Shown here: piece after piece, positions 59,301 to 64,000 of the stretch
Numbering within the stretch: position 1 is the stretch's first letter
How the letters are laid out: the number at the start of each line of letters is the position of its first letter
Assembly: GCF_010183535.1 (NCBI RefSeq)
Contig: NC_071331.1
Span: forward strand, 18,724,001 to 18,788,000
Length of the DNA: 64,000 nucleotides
Direction: 5' to 3'
Source: Caenorhabditis remanei
Taxonomy: Eukaryota; Nematoda; Chromadorea; Rhabditida; Rhabditidae
Translations under genes and position numbers: made by a program
The notes under the pieces: generated by a model
Databases searched by the model: none
The model's input: the letters and a program-made list of their open reading frames with translations, nothing else
What the model was told of the DNA's origin: nothing

Positions 59301-60885
59301 CAGGGGTTATGACAGTACTCGCAATAAGATATACAATTTGGCATTTTTTAGTGGAAAATGACCAACTTTGAGAGGGTGCTACGGTATCACTGTCCTACAA
59401 AGTAAATTATGTAGAAACCATATAGAACAGAAGTAAAACTTCTTTTTTGTAATTGACAACTTTTTTGTACGAACACTTCCTAGAGATTTATGGTCATTTT
59501 AAAGGGACAGCTCAAAAATCACTCTATTTTGCACTGAAATGGGACAATTTGAGGGAGAAATTACTTTGTCGATATGTAACTTGCTAGGGAATGCCCGTAC
59601 AAAACAGTTGTCAACTACAAAAATGAAGCTCTACCTTTGTTTTGTATGGTTTACACATAATTTACTATGTGGGACAATAAGTGATACCGTAACATCCTCT
59701 CAAAGTTGGCCATTTTCAACTGAACAAGCACAAATTGTTCATCTTATTGCACGGTACTGTAGATGAAAAATTTCATATAATACTTGACACATTTATTTAT
59801 TTAGTTGAGAGCTATTTCATAACTTTCAGAAGTCCAACAGAAAATCCTAAATGAGTAAATGCATTCAGTGTAAACCATGTAAAATTCTATGTGGATCATT
59901 CTAGTAATTCATCGTTTTACTTTAATGGCTGAAGAGATATAGAAGATACTATAGATGAATATTTTCAGCTCCACCACATCCGAAACGATAGAAAACTCCG
60001 TTACGTCCTGTCAATGTCGCGGAACGAATTCGGAGCAAACTTGGAAAAATTCAAGAGACAAATTCTGGAAGCAATTGCAAAAGATGATCAGAAGGCAGGG
60101 AAACAGTTGGATATTCATTTCGATGAACCGAAGGCGGAGAGGAAAAACTCCACGTTGTAGGATCTTTTTTCTTGTTCTTTCAAACGATTTTTTTCTTATC
60201 AGGACATCAGTGTGCTTCTACTTGACCCGTGAAAACGCAATCCTCGATGATAAACAATCGTCCGCCCTAATCTCCCCATCGAACGGCCACATCTCAAAAC
60301 TTCATCACATATTCAAAGTACAGAATGTCGACGTTTGCTCTCCAAGGGTTTCCGCGTCATCTGAATCCTCCACGTCATCTGCCACGTCATCAGACATCCC
60401 ACTGAACACTTTGATATTAATTGGAGTCGTTGGCTTATTGATAATTGCTCTTGTGGCTCTTCTTGTCTTCGTTTGTTGTGTCTCTCGGTATCAGACATAT
60501 TTGAAACAAAAGGCTGAGAGAATGAGATGCTCATCTAGTACTGGAAGTTATTACAAGTCACCGAATTTGATTCCACCGCCACCACCTGGTTATATGTGAG
60601 TTAGGAAAGAAAGTTGTGATACTTGGTCACTTGCCAGCGGATTCAAACTATAGCTCCGTTTTTTTTCGAATACTAGACCTCGAAGGCGAAAACTAAATAT
60701 ATATCTGGAATCAGCGTTTTTCCAGCTTTCCAACGGTATAGAGACTCCATGACCTTCCCTAGTTAGAAGGGGTGTAACTTGGCTCGGACTCTATGTTTTT
60801 TTTATGTCTTTAATCGAAATTTCATTCCAGGCACACACCTCCACTTCCTCCACCGCCACCACCACAAGCCATCGCATATTACTAA
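32371..60885 (+). CDS. Cadherin-family type I membrane protein (1770 aa, 16 exons)
   Basis: Exons: 32371-32439, 32487-32618, 35419-35553, 35856-37126, 39748-40063, 40844-41440, 41492-42028, 42884-43012, 43062-43613, 44108-44305, 58034-58138, 58513-58985, 59038-59200, 59969-60156, 60203-60595, 60831-60885; all phases agree. Residues 1-16 are a signal peptide. About 220-357 is a Ser/Thr/Glu-rich mucin-like stretch with repeated TSSES words. Cadherin linker motifs are LDADDNPP (1003-1010), LDVNDNAPEF (1111-1120) and NLDDNKPRF (1337-1345), with IDYE-type strand motifs between them. Cadherins bind partners through Ca2+-stiffened extracellular repeats. The membrane segment is ~1690-1715, then SRYQTYLKQK and a short Pro-rich cytoplasmic tail ending QAIAYY. 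I see no catenin-binding region. The exon 10-11 join (EYT|LLLTATNSE) spans a 13.7 kb intron. AATAAA at 60,951. Introns host tRNAs, a retrotransposon and other genes. Which cdh gene it matches is not clear. Confidence 0.88.
32750..33170 (-). ncRNA. Antisense spliced unit A (family of four), in cadherin intron 2
   Basis: On the minus strand: CGTGACC (~33,246), TATATGG about 30 bases before an initiator-like TCAGTTCTC (~33,166), exon to 33,069, a 48-base intron (GTGAGT...TTTTACAG), exon 2 from 33,020, and AATAAA at ~32,765. Units B-D share this order. An optional inner intron GTTAGT...TTTTTCAG lies at ~32,930-32,880. Exon 2 holds a 71-codon open frame (MRSNSEGEIQ...), but it does not stay in frame with an upstream ATG across the splice, so a non-coding RNA or a short peptide are both possible. 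Proposed from sequence alone. Confidence 0.4.
33750..33860. repeat. 43-bp hairpin with one mismatch, in cadherin intron 2
   Basis: Arms 33,750-33,792 and 33,818-33,860 are complementary except for one base. They contain GTGATACCCGGTGTTTGCGG and its inverse; the loop is 25 bases. If transcribed with the cadherin pre-mRNA it would form a stable double strand. Confidence 0.85.
34095..34395 (-). ncRNA. Antisense spliced unit B, in cadherin intron 2
   Basis: Initiator-like TCAGTTCTC at ~34,393; CACGGTG/CGTGATCT block ~80 bases upstream; exon 1 to 34,273; 45-base intron (GTGAGT...TTTTTCAG); exon 2 from 34,227; AATAAA at ~34,114. The 3' end GGAATTCTAACTC...TACTTGAAC matches unit A. The only ATG-initiated frames are tiny. 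Confidence 0.4.
34630..34735. repeat. R6 repeat, copy 1
   Basis: AATGTCTCTTTTTCTCTGAG, CTCTCAATTTCGCACACAAT, TTTCGGTAGTGCGCGGTTG. A close match lies at 53,735-53,830. Related words (TTGCAACTGCGCCCCACTGC) occur in the element at 966-1183. Confidence 0.55.
35645..35716 (+). tRNA. tRNA-Ala(TGC)
   Basis: 72-nt cloverleaf: acceptor GGGGGTA pairs with TACCTCC, D arm GCTC/GAGC, anticodon stem CTCGC/GCGAG around loop TTTGCAT (anticodon TGC), T arm GGGG TTCGATT CCCC. Followed by a T8 run typical of Pol III termination. Internal A and B boxes are intact. It lies in cadherin intron 3, sense strand. A second identical-looking gene is at 40,540-40,611. Confidence 0.95.
37200..37501. repeat. R5 palindromic repeat, interrupted by the retrotransposon
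   Basis: Contains GAGAGACGCAGACAACCAGA and GTCTGCGTCTCTCCTTCTC around 37,428-37,480. Its right half resumes after the retrotransposon at 39,434 (AGTGATCAACTAACG). Other R5 copies: ~32,150-32,330, ~35,130-35,330, 39,480-39,670. All lie in or next to the cadherin gene. Confidence 0.55.
37502..39265 (+). CDS. Non-LTR retrotransposon reverse transcriptase, 5'-truncated but open
   Basis: Open frame of 587 codons without a stop. The frame begins at a TTG, so no native start is present. It carries reverse transcriptase motifs: DFRPISITS, VYLDYAKAFDRV, GVPQGSVLSPILFG, and the catalytic FADD at residues 323-326, followed by thumb-like sequence and a basic C-terminus. There is no endonuclease domain upstream, so the copy is truncated at its 5' end. 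In live elements the enzyme copies element RNA at a nicked target. The motif set and the TAAA-type tail suggest the CR1/L2-like group of worm LINEs. It sits in the sense direction in cadherin intron 4. Confidence 0.85.
   Translation: MLKYQRNLELQNFKARGPSRFTHYAKFLLKPRKTLIPTLELLPGCYAKSDQEKADCLASHFEKQYLNKSTSPLSFPSNFKSSQTTPWITDNDLFKLMMKSKNSSTPTSDGVPHTFMKMISPSISSPLSQVCNLTMSRGSVPKVWKHSYILPLNKTARPSQPSDFRPISITSQICRIYERFLLKQIIAHLDSINFWSDEQHGFRPRRSTVSCMLTALNDWTDNIDKGNQVDIVYLDYAKAFDRVQHDLLLAKLVEVRLNPSLIRWIDSFLSERYFEVKVGKSYSAKRKALCGVPQGSVLSPILFGIFVNDVPKTLPPGVKCRQFADDLKIYASFSTSDSSNSLPNRLQLAIDSVMLWSKKAKLDLNNSKTECITLGNRRAMNTYTIEGNTVGQKTLIRDLGFLISPKLDFSEHWHKATNAAKFLVSQIFTKYNSNDSKIMTLLYKTFIRPVLEYGTEVSSPYKKCDIRAIESIQNSFTRRLLSRQIGRYLTPSDPDYLSANQRNAKYGLASLEHRRQTTDYKMILKMQLGKIDINTEDFFTTNTFTKTRSNNTFHWKAGKTKTRRNFFIHRTLSRAAISSDRPPISPN
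37502..39426 (+). mobile_element. LINE insertion with 7-bp target duplication
   Basis: CAAAAAG occurs immediately before (37,495-37,501) and after (39,427-39,433) the insert. The 3' end is an (ATAA)n tail. The two flanks, put side by side, rebuild an R5 repeat like the one at 39,480, which confirms the borders. 5'-truncated, so unable to move by itself. Confidence 0.85.
39480..39670. repeat. R5 palindromic repeat
   Basis: AGCTCCGCCCATTTTTGAGA on the left is mirrored by TCTCGAAAAGGAGCGGAGCT on the right. The centre GACACTCTAGCTTCTCTGCG pairs with the GGCGCAGACAACGAG side. Intron 4 of the cadherin gene. Confidence 0.6.
40130..40408 (-). ncRNA. Antisense spliced unit C, in cadherin intron 5
   Basis: TCAGTTCTC at ~40,409; GTGACCC ~65 bases upstream; exon 1 to 40,303; 44-base intron (GTAAGT...CTTTTCAG); exon 2 from 40,258; AATAAA at ~40,153. 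Exon 2 includes a 31-codon frame (MENMNPFRIKRRDYYQ...), not continuous with exon 1 from an ATG. Confidence 0.38.
40540..40611 (-). tRNA. tRNA-Ala(TGC), second copy, antisense to cadherin
   Basis: Complement reads GGGGGTATAGCTCAGGGG, anticodon loop TTTGCAT, T arm and TACCTCC, as for the copy at 35,645. The 5' flank CTTCTGAAGAGCCCATGAT is shared by both copies, so more than the tRNA body was duplicated. Lies in cadherin intron 5, opposite strand. Confidence 0.95.
42395..42672 (-). ncRNA. Antisense spliced unit D, in cadherin intron 7
   Basis: TCAGTTTTC at ~42,672 with AATAAAAAC ~28 bases upstream; CGTGACC at ~42,750; exon 1 to 42,583; 50-base intron (GTAAGT...CGTTTTCAG); exon 2 from 42,532; AATAAA at ~42,408 preceded by CTACTTGAATG as in unit B. 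One frame runs open through both exons (...RQALRQCIKSEEDQENRKRK) but has no in-frame ATG after the proposed start. Confidence 0.38.
44637..44830. repeat. R2 repeat, copy 3 (partial)
   Basis: Starts ATCAGACTTGCAACAGGCCG and continues into T-rich filler, but the GC-rich right end is not visible. Cadherin intron 10. Confidence 0.4.
45630..45915. repeat. R2 repeat, copy 4
   Basis: CCGGGCCGGGCCATAACG near the left, GAAGCCGGGCCGAAATTTGA near the right, T/A-rich filler between. Cadherin intron 10. Confidence 0.6.
46747..46963. mobile_element. R4 MITE copy 3
   Basis: TA-CCCTAAAGCCAGTAATAGAG ... TCTATTACAGGTTTTACTG-TA with the GCGGTGCGTGTTCGCAGCGG block shared with copy 2. Somewhat decayed ends. Confidence 0.65.
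48174..48405. repeat. R2 repeat, copy 5
   Basis: Left CAAGACCCGGGTACTTGGCG, right GAAGCCGGGCCCTGAGAAG, poly-T/poly-A filler. More diverged than copies 1 and 4. Confidence 0.5.
49421..49702. mobile_element. R1 MITE copy 8, left part shortened
   Basis: The right half is clear (GTCAAAGTTGGTCATTTTC ... CACGGTACTG). The left half is reduced to the CAGT end and fragments. Cadherin intron 10. Confidence 0.65.
50384..50405. repeat. (CATC)5 microsatellite
   Basis: Five tandem CATC units; more isolated copies follow at ~50,447. Intronic. Confidence 0.9.
51147..51544. mobile_element. R1 MITE copy 9
   Basis: Outer blocks AAAATGACCAACTTTGTCAG and CTGTCAAAGTTGGTGATTTT; right end GAGCGGTACTG-TA. The left terminus is eroded. 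It resembles copies 3 and 8 most (shared GAGCGGTACTG or TCGGACAATCAGATGG words), suggesting a sublineage. Confidence 0.7.
52436..53025. repeat. Imperfect tandem duplication of ~170 bp
   Basis: AGAAATCCAAATCAGGACTT, CCACCAACTTCA, ATTCAAAAAAGTCTTCAGTA and TTTGGATTCCTAGGCAATCC occur in the same order at 52,436-52,608 and again, slightly changed, at 52,856-53,020. Between them lies a segment also found at ~47,935-48,060 (GGGTTGCTCAG, ACAGACTGAATA-like words). Confidence 0.6.
53404..57864 (+). CDS. Nested gene in cadherin intron 10, same strand; unknown function (485 aa)
   Basis: Exons 53404-53491, 54321-55144, 57018-57294 and 57596-57864 join in phase to 485 aa. A CATCCCAG ending at 53,377 may be a trans-splice site, and AATAAA is at 57,938, so it looks like a full gene of its own. 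A shorter start at 54,341 (MGKLEKLGRSILKKFGGSRR) is also possible. The protein begins MGGTDPEFCVVDGSELFVRG, then has a basic RRSTSRRRR patch, a long Ser/Asp/Glu-rich probably disordered region with SP sites, a Pro/Val-rich stretch (VGVTVPEVTVPV), and a helical region ~305-365 (EIDRWFESKNMMAVACELHW, then KLKEKLLQALRENNKRLL). No signal peptide or membrane segment. I recognise no family. Its intron 2 contains a 1.3 kb fold-back element. It is read in the same direction as cadherin, so one pre-mRNA could cover both. Confidence 0.7.
53735..53830. repeat. R6 repeat, copy 2
   Basis: AATGTCTCTTTTTCTCTGCG, CTCTCAATTTCGCACACAAT, TTTCGGTAGAGCGCGGTTGC; nearly identical to 34,643-34,713. It lies in intron 1 of the nested gene. 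Confidence 0.6.
55207..56504. mobile_element. Long fold-back transposon with 9-bp target duplication
   Basis: Arms of ~330 bases (55,207-55,536 and ~56,175-56,504) are almost identical in inverse orientation, starting GGCCCATACTCCCAGGGGGC. AGTTGACAG directly flanks both sides (55,198-55,206 and 56,505-56,513). Each arm carries a degenerate array of GGGGGCAT or GGGGTCAT about every 20 bases. The ~640-base centre is non-coding. Long terminal inverted repeats with a 9-bp duplication fit a non-autonomous Mutator-like element. It lies in intron 2 of the nested gene. Confidence 0.85.
56588..56912. mobile_element. Palindromic MITE family R7, copy 1
   Basis: GGCTCTATTCCAGTTCACAT ... CTAAACTGGAATAGAGC. 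The interior repeats GGGACGTCTAAATRTTTTTT-like words in both directions. No target duplication is preserved. Same family as 58,159-58,443. Confidence 0.75.
58159..58443. mobile_element. R7 MITE copy 2 with 8-bp target duplication, cadherin intron 11
   Basis: GGCTCTATT ... AATAGAGCC flanked by AACAATTC on both sides (58,151-58,158 and 58,444-58,451). An 8-bp duplication points to hAT-type transposition. The element makes up most of the 374-base intron. Confidence 0.85.
59313..59759. mobile_element. R1 MITE copy 10, cadherin intron 13
   Basis: CAGTACTCGC ... TTGCACGGTACTG-TA. Internal blocks complete. It accounts for much of the 768-base intron 59,201-59,968. Confidence 0.8.
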
Positions 60886-61815
60886 TTTTCTATTCGAATT
60901 TGTTTCCCGGAATCTATATTTTCCAAGGAAAATGTCGAATTTCACAAGTCAATAAAGTTATTCATTTTCACGTGAAATCCACGAATTCCGCATATTTCAA
61001 AAAAGTTTTCCCTCGTGGTTACAGAGATTATAGAAAAAAAGAAATTTATTGTCCGTTTCATTGGCCCCTTGGGGGAACCATCTTCTAGAAACGATGTAAG
61101 TTCGCTCCAATGCACTCTTTTCAGAAAAGAGTGGGAAGCCCCCACTACCACTTTTATGAAATGATAAACACCCTCCACCTCGATTTTCAGCTGAAAATCT
61201 GAAAAACCGCAGTTTCATTGCTGGATGGAAATTCTCCGTTCCAAATCAGAAACACGAGATGAATAGGATGATGGGTTGGTATCAGAGGATGATGGGGAAG
61301 AAAAGAAAGAAAAAGAAAAAAGAGGAGACGGCGAAGAGGGAATCAAATATGAAATCGACTAGCGATTTCATTAATTAAAAAACAGTAGATTGTGAATATA
61401 TTACGCGGGGATCCAGAGGAGAGAAATTGGAGTTGAGAAGGTGAGATGGAGCGCGATTGCTAGCAATTTGAGAATTTTCATTTTATAGATCCCCGAGAAG
61501 TTGATATACCATGAGTGGTAGATCAAACCACCCAAAAAGAAGTTTCCCGAAAAATCGATGAAGAAGACGTGAAAGGACTTCGGATGATTTTTGGAACACA
61601 AACGAGGATGGAGAAGTGTAGACAGCCCTTTTGAGTTTTATTACCATTCGAATGAAAAATTCATCTTTATTTTATATCCGTATTTTATGAAACAAGGAAT
61701 TTTCAGAAAAAAACTAACAAAAGACAGCTGTACCACGTTCTTTTCACTCTCTTTCTCTCTTTGCACACTCAACCGTCAGTAATCTGTACGCCTCTCTATC
61801 CCCTCTTTCCCGTCC
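60886..61815. other. Region between cadherin and tRNA-Glu
   Basis: Starts with the cadherin 3' UTR and AATAAA (60,951). Includes the small palindrome CACTCTTTTCAGAAAAGAGTG at 61,114-61,134 and a purine-rich run at 61,300-61,345. No convincing gene; a 26-codon hydrophobic frame on the minus strand at 61,481-61,401 is too short to support. Confidence 0.5.
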
Positions 61816-61887
61816 TCCCATGTGGTCTAGTGGTTAGGATTCGTGGTTTTCACCCACGCGGCCCGGGTTCGATTCCCGGCATGGGAA
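61816..61887 (+). tRNA. tRNA-Glu(TTC)
   Basis: 72-nt cloverleaf: acceptor TCCCATG/CATGGGA, D-loop TCTAGTGGTTAGGA, anticodon stem CGTGG/CCACG around loop TTTTCAC (anticodon TTC), T arm CCGGG TTCGATT CCCGG. A T6 run follows after a few bases. Outside the cadherin gene, sense to the window. Confidence 0.95.
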
Positions 61888-62595
61888 GTTTCTTTTTTGA
61901 GAGGTTTTTTGAGCTTTCCCCACTAGCTTTGATTACAGAAAATTGTCTCCTTTTGAATAGTTATCTTCATAAAAACGAAAAGAAGAAAGGTGACCTCGCC
62001 CCACTCTTGAAATTAATCAAAAACATGTTTCCACAATGCATGAGTTGGAACCAGTCTTCCCGAAACAAATAGAAAAGAAAAATTCAGTTTTTATCGGAAC
62101 TTCTCTACTTGATGCTAGTCTTCTTCTTCTTCTTCTCTTCCTTTCTATAAAACGTTCTAGTTAAAAGTTGGTTTTCAATTTCAGAAGGTCCTCTCAATTT
62201 CAGATGTAATGAGGTAACAAGGATAGTCAAACTTTCCAAAGATTTTTGTGTCCCAACATAATCATTTCTTCTGTTTCCAGATCTCTTCCCAACAAGAGTG
62301 ATCCTCACTAATTCGTTTGAAAGCGAAAAGTCAGCATGATGTGGGATCTTGAGAAGTCAGAAGACGTGGAACCAAGCCAGAGGAAATTTCAAACGAGCAA
62401 AAGAATTCAAGAGAGGAAATAATAAGAATCTGGATCATTTCTCCATCGTCACCTGGTTGTTTCCATTGTGAAATGAAGTAAGAGAGCAAAGCTTCAACAG
62501 TAACTCATTTTCTCTCTGATCCCATATGATCTTGTTTTTAATATCTTTCATAACGGTTCTTTTGTTATTCTTCAAATGATAATCCAGTTTTTATT

Positions 62596-62844
62596 ATGCA
62601 AGATGCTTTTTTTGTGAAAAATAAATTCAGTCAGAAGGGTTTAAGTACCTTCTATTTTTGTTCAGAAAGTACAGTAGTGTCCTTTGAAATCGGTACTGAG
62701 TCATTAAGAAATCTGCCGAGCTTAGGCAAAGTAAAATTTCGTAACTTGAATGAACAATACAAGAAACGCAAATTGTGGGAAACTTTTCCTTATTGCGTTG
62801 CGGTAGGCATTCGAAATTATGAGAGAACTGACATAAAATATTGA
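62596..62844 (+). other. Unassigned open frame (82 codons)
   Basis: ATG-initiated, of ordinary amino-acid composition (MQDAFFVKNKFSQKG..., ...KRKLWETFPYCVAVGIRNYE). It has no recognised domain, no signal peptide and no clear splice or trans-splice signals. It may be chance, or an exon of a gene or element continuing beyond the window, since palindromic repeats begin just after it. Confidence 0.2.
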
Positions 62845-62911
62845 ATCTCTCGCAAAAAATTTAAGGCCCCGTTAAAAATTTTCAACGCTGTCTCTTTGGG
62901 CACGTTTGAGG

Positions 62912-63826
62912 TTTAGCGCTGTTGAGCAGCGCTAAAAGTCAGTGTCGATTTACGGTAAATTGAACGCTATTGCGTAATTTTGGAGTGTCGTGGTATTTAG
63001 CGCTGTTAAGCAGCGCTAAACTTTTAGCGCTGTTCAGCAGCGCTAAACTTTTAGCTGTATCATGTCTTATTTTCGACTTTTTCTCCTGATTTATCGCTTG
63101 TTTCGTAATAAAAATGGCAGAATTATATATCTCACGACCATGTTCTGTTCAATTGCTTTGGTTTCGATAATTTTTTGTTTGAAAACACTTTTTTTCTCTT
63201 GATATCTTGAAATCGTTTCAAAGATATCTTCCAGTTTCCAGGTTTCCACCGAACAAGAAAAGCAGCTGTTCTTCACGAAAATTCTGGAGACAATAAAAAA
63301 TAAATACAGCGGTTAGTTTCAGAACGAACTATTGATGTTCTCTCCGCCCATCATTCTTTCAGTGTCCTCCGTTCCCCCGCATGTCAAGAAGCAATCGAAC
63401 TTCCCGGGCTGACGCGACACCAATCAGCAACTTTTAAGCAACATTTCGTGTTAAATAGTTTAAGACGAAATACTTGTGTTTCTCTCCGCTGTTTCTTTTT
63501 TTCAAGTTTTCACGACAATCAAATCGGATTATCGCAAAGAAAAGCTACGAAGTGGAAAGTGTATGTAACAGTAGTATTTCTGTTTTTCTTTCAGTTTATT
63601 ACTTGGAATTTTTCGCTTCTAAAGTCAGTACGGCAGTAGCATTTTATTAACCAATGAAGCAAAAAATATCAATTTTCGGTTGTGACATCTTCCGCAATCG
63701 TTTGAATTAACGAACTTCACACTTTTACGTTGTTTAGCAACGCTAAACTTCAAATTGTGAAGAATTATCGAGCTTTCTTAGAACTTTTCTGGATTGCAGG
63801 TTCAGCGCTGCTTAGCAGCCCTAAAG
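62912..63826. repeat. Five copies of a ~25-bp palindrome (TTTAGCGCTGTT / AGCAGCGCTAAA)
   Basis: Copies at 62,912-62,936, 62,996-63,020, 63,023-63,047 (all near perfect), ~63,727-63,749 and ~63,801-63,826 (diverged). After the first and last copies the words GTCGATTTACGGTAAATTG and GTCGATTAACGATAAACTG are similar, so a larger unit of ~890 bp may be duplicated. The rest of 61,888-64,000 shows no clear gene. Confidence 0.75.
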
Positions 63827-64000
63827 TCGATTAACGATAAACTGGTTTTTTGTGCAAAAAATCGAGAAATTGTATCACTTCACAGCCGTTTCCCGCTCAA
63901 ATGTTTCTAACACAACTTTTCGATTTACATCAAAACGGTTGCTTTTTCTGCACTTTTTCTAAAGTAATACTTCAGGTTCCAGGTTTCTATCAAACCACAA

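Noticed and set aside
61401..61481. 26-codon minus-strand frame resembling a signal peptide (MKILKLLAIALHLTF)
   Set aside because: Only the hydrophobic stretch exists, with no downstream exon or mature peptide.
1..64000. CRISPR arrays, bacterial operons, rRNA genes
   Set aside because: None present; the sequence is eukaryotic with short nematode introns. Short palindromes and MITEs explain the repeats seen.
1..64000. Scattered TACAGTA / TACTGTA octamer-like motifs
   Set aside because: Very frequent across introns and intergenic DNA, as is common in Caenorhabditis genomes; no clustering that I could tie to a particular function.

Overview
The window is a stretch of nematode nuclear DNA, almost certainly from a Caenorhabditis species; I cannot fix the species. 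The evidence is the gene style: many introns of 44-60 bases with TTTTCAG acceptors, TTTCAG or TTCCAG sites just upstream of start codons that look like trans-splice acceptors, AT-rich intergenic DNA with scattered TACAGTA/TACTGTA motifs, and worm-type families (a ground-like domain protein, a TRIM protein, a large Ser/Glu-rich cadherin).

Layout. 1-6.1 kb: a BTB-domain gene with an RS-rich tail and an in-frame TAG, two tiny genes for short proteins with hydrophobic N-termini, several fold-back elements, and a secreted phospholipase A2-like gene on the minus strand. 6.1-12 kb: intergenic DNA with Tc1/mariner-like MITEs. 12.1-14.4 kb: a six-exon ground-like domain gene, followed by a broken protein tyrosine phosphatase fragment on the minus strand. 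15.6-28.3 kb: a long gene-poor region with MITEs, two hairpins and a near-identical ~370 bp segment present twice. 28.35-31.25 kb: a five-exon RING/B-box (TRIM) gene.

32.4-60.9 kb is one cadherin gene of 16 exons (predicted 1770 aa, type I membrane protein), which hosts much other material in its introns. These are two tRNA-Ala(TGC) genes in opposite orientation with duplicated 5' flanks, a 5'-truncated non-LTR retrotransposon with an open reverse transcriptase frame and a 7-bp target duplication, and four short antisense spliced units (A-D) that share upstream and 3'-end sequences. Intron 10 is ~13.7 kb and contains a complete four-exon gene on the same strand. That nested gene carries, in its own intron, a 1.3 kb fold-back transposon with almost identical arms and a 9-bp target duplication.

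60.9-64 kb holds a tRNA-Glu(TTC) gene and a run of 25-bp palindromic repeats. The genes do not form an obvious pathway. The points most worth attention are the antisense unit family A-D, the nested gene and its fold-back element, the strand-biased GC-rich motif in cadherin intron 10, and the TAG in the BTB gene. Exon joins were worked out by hand from splice consensus and reading phase; none is backed by transcript data.
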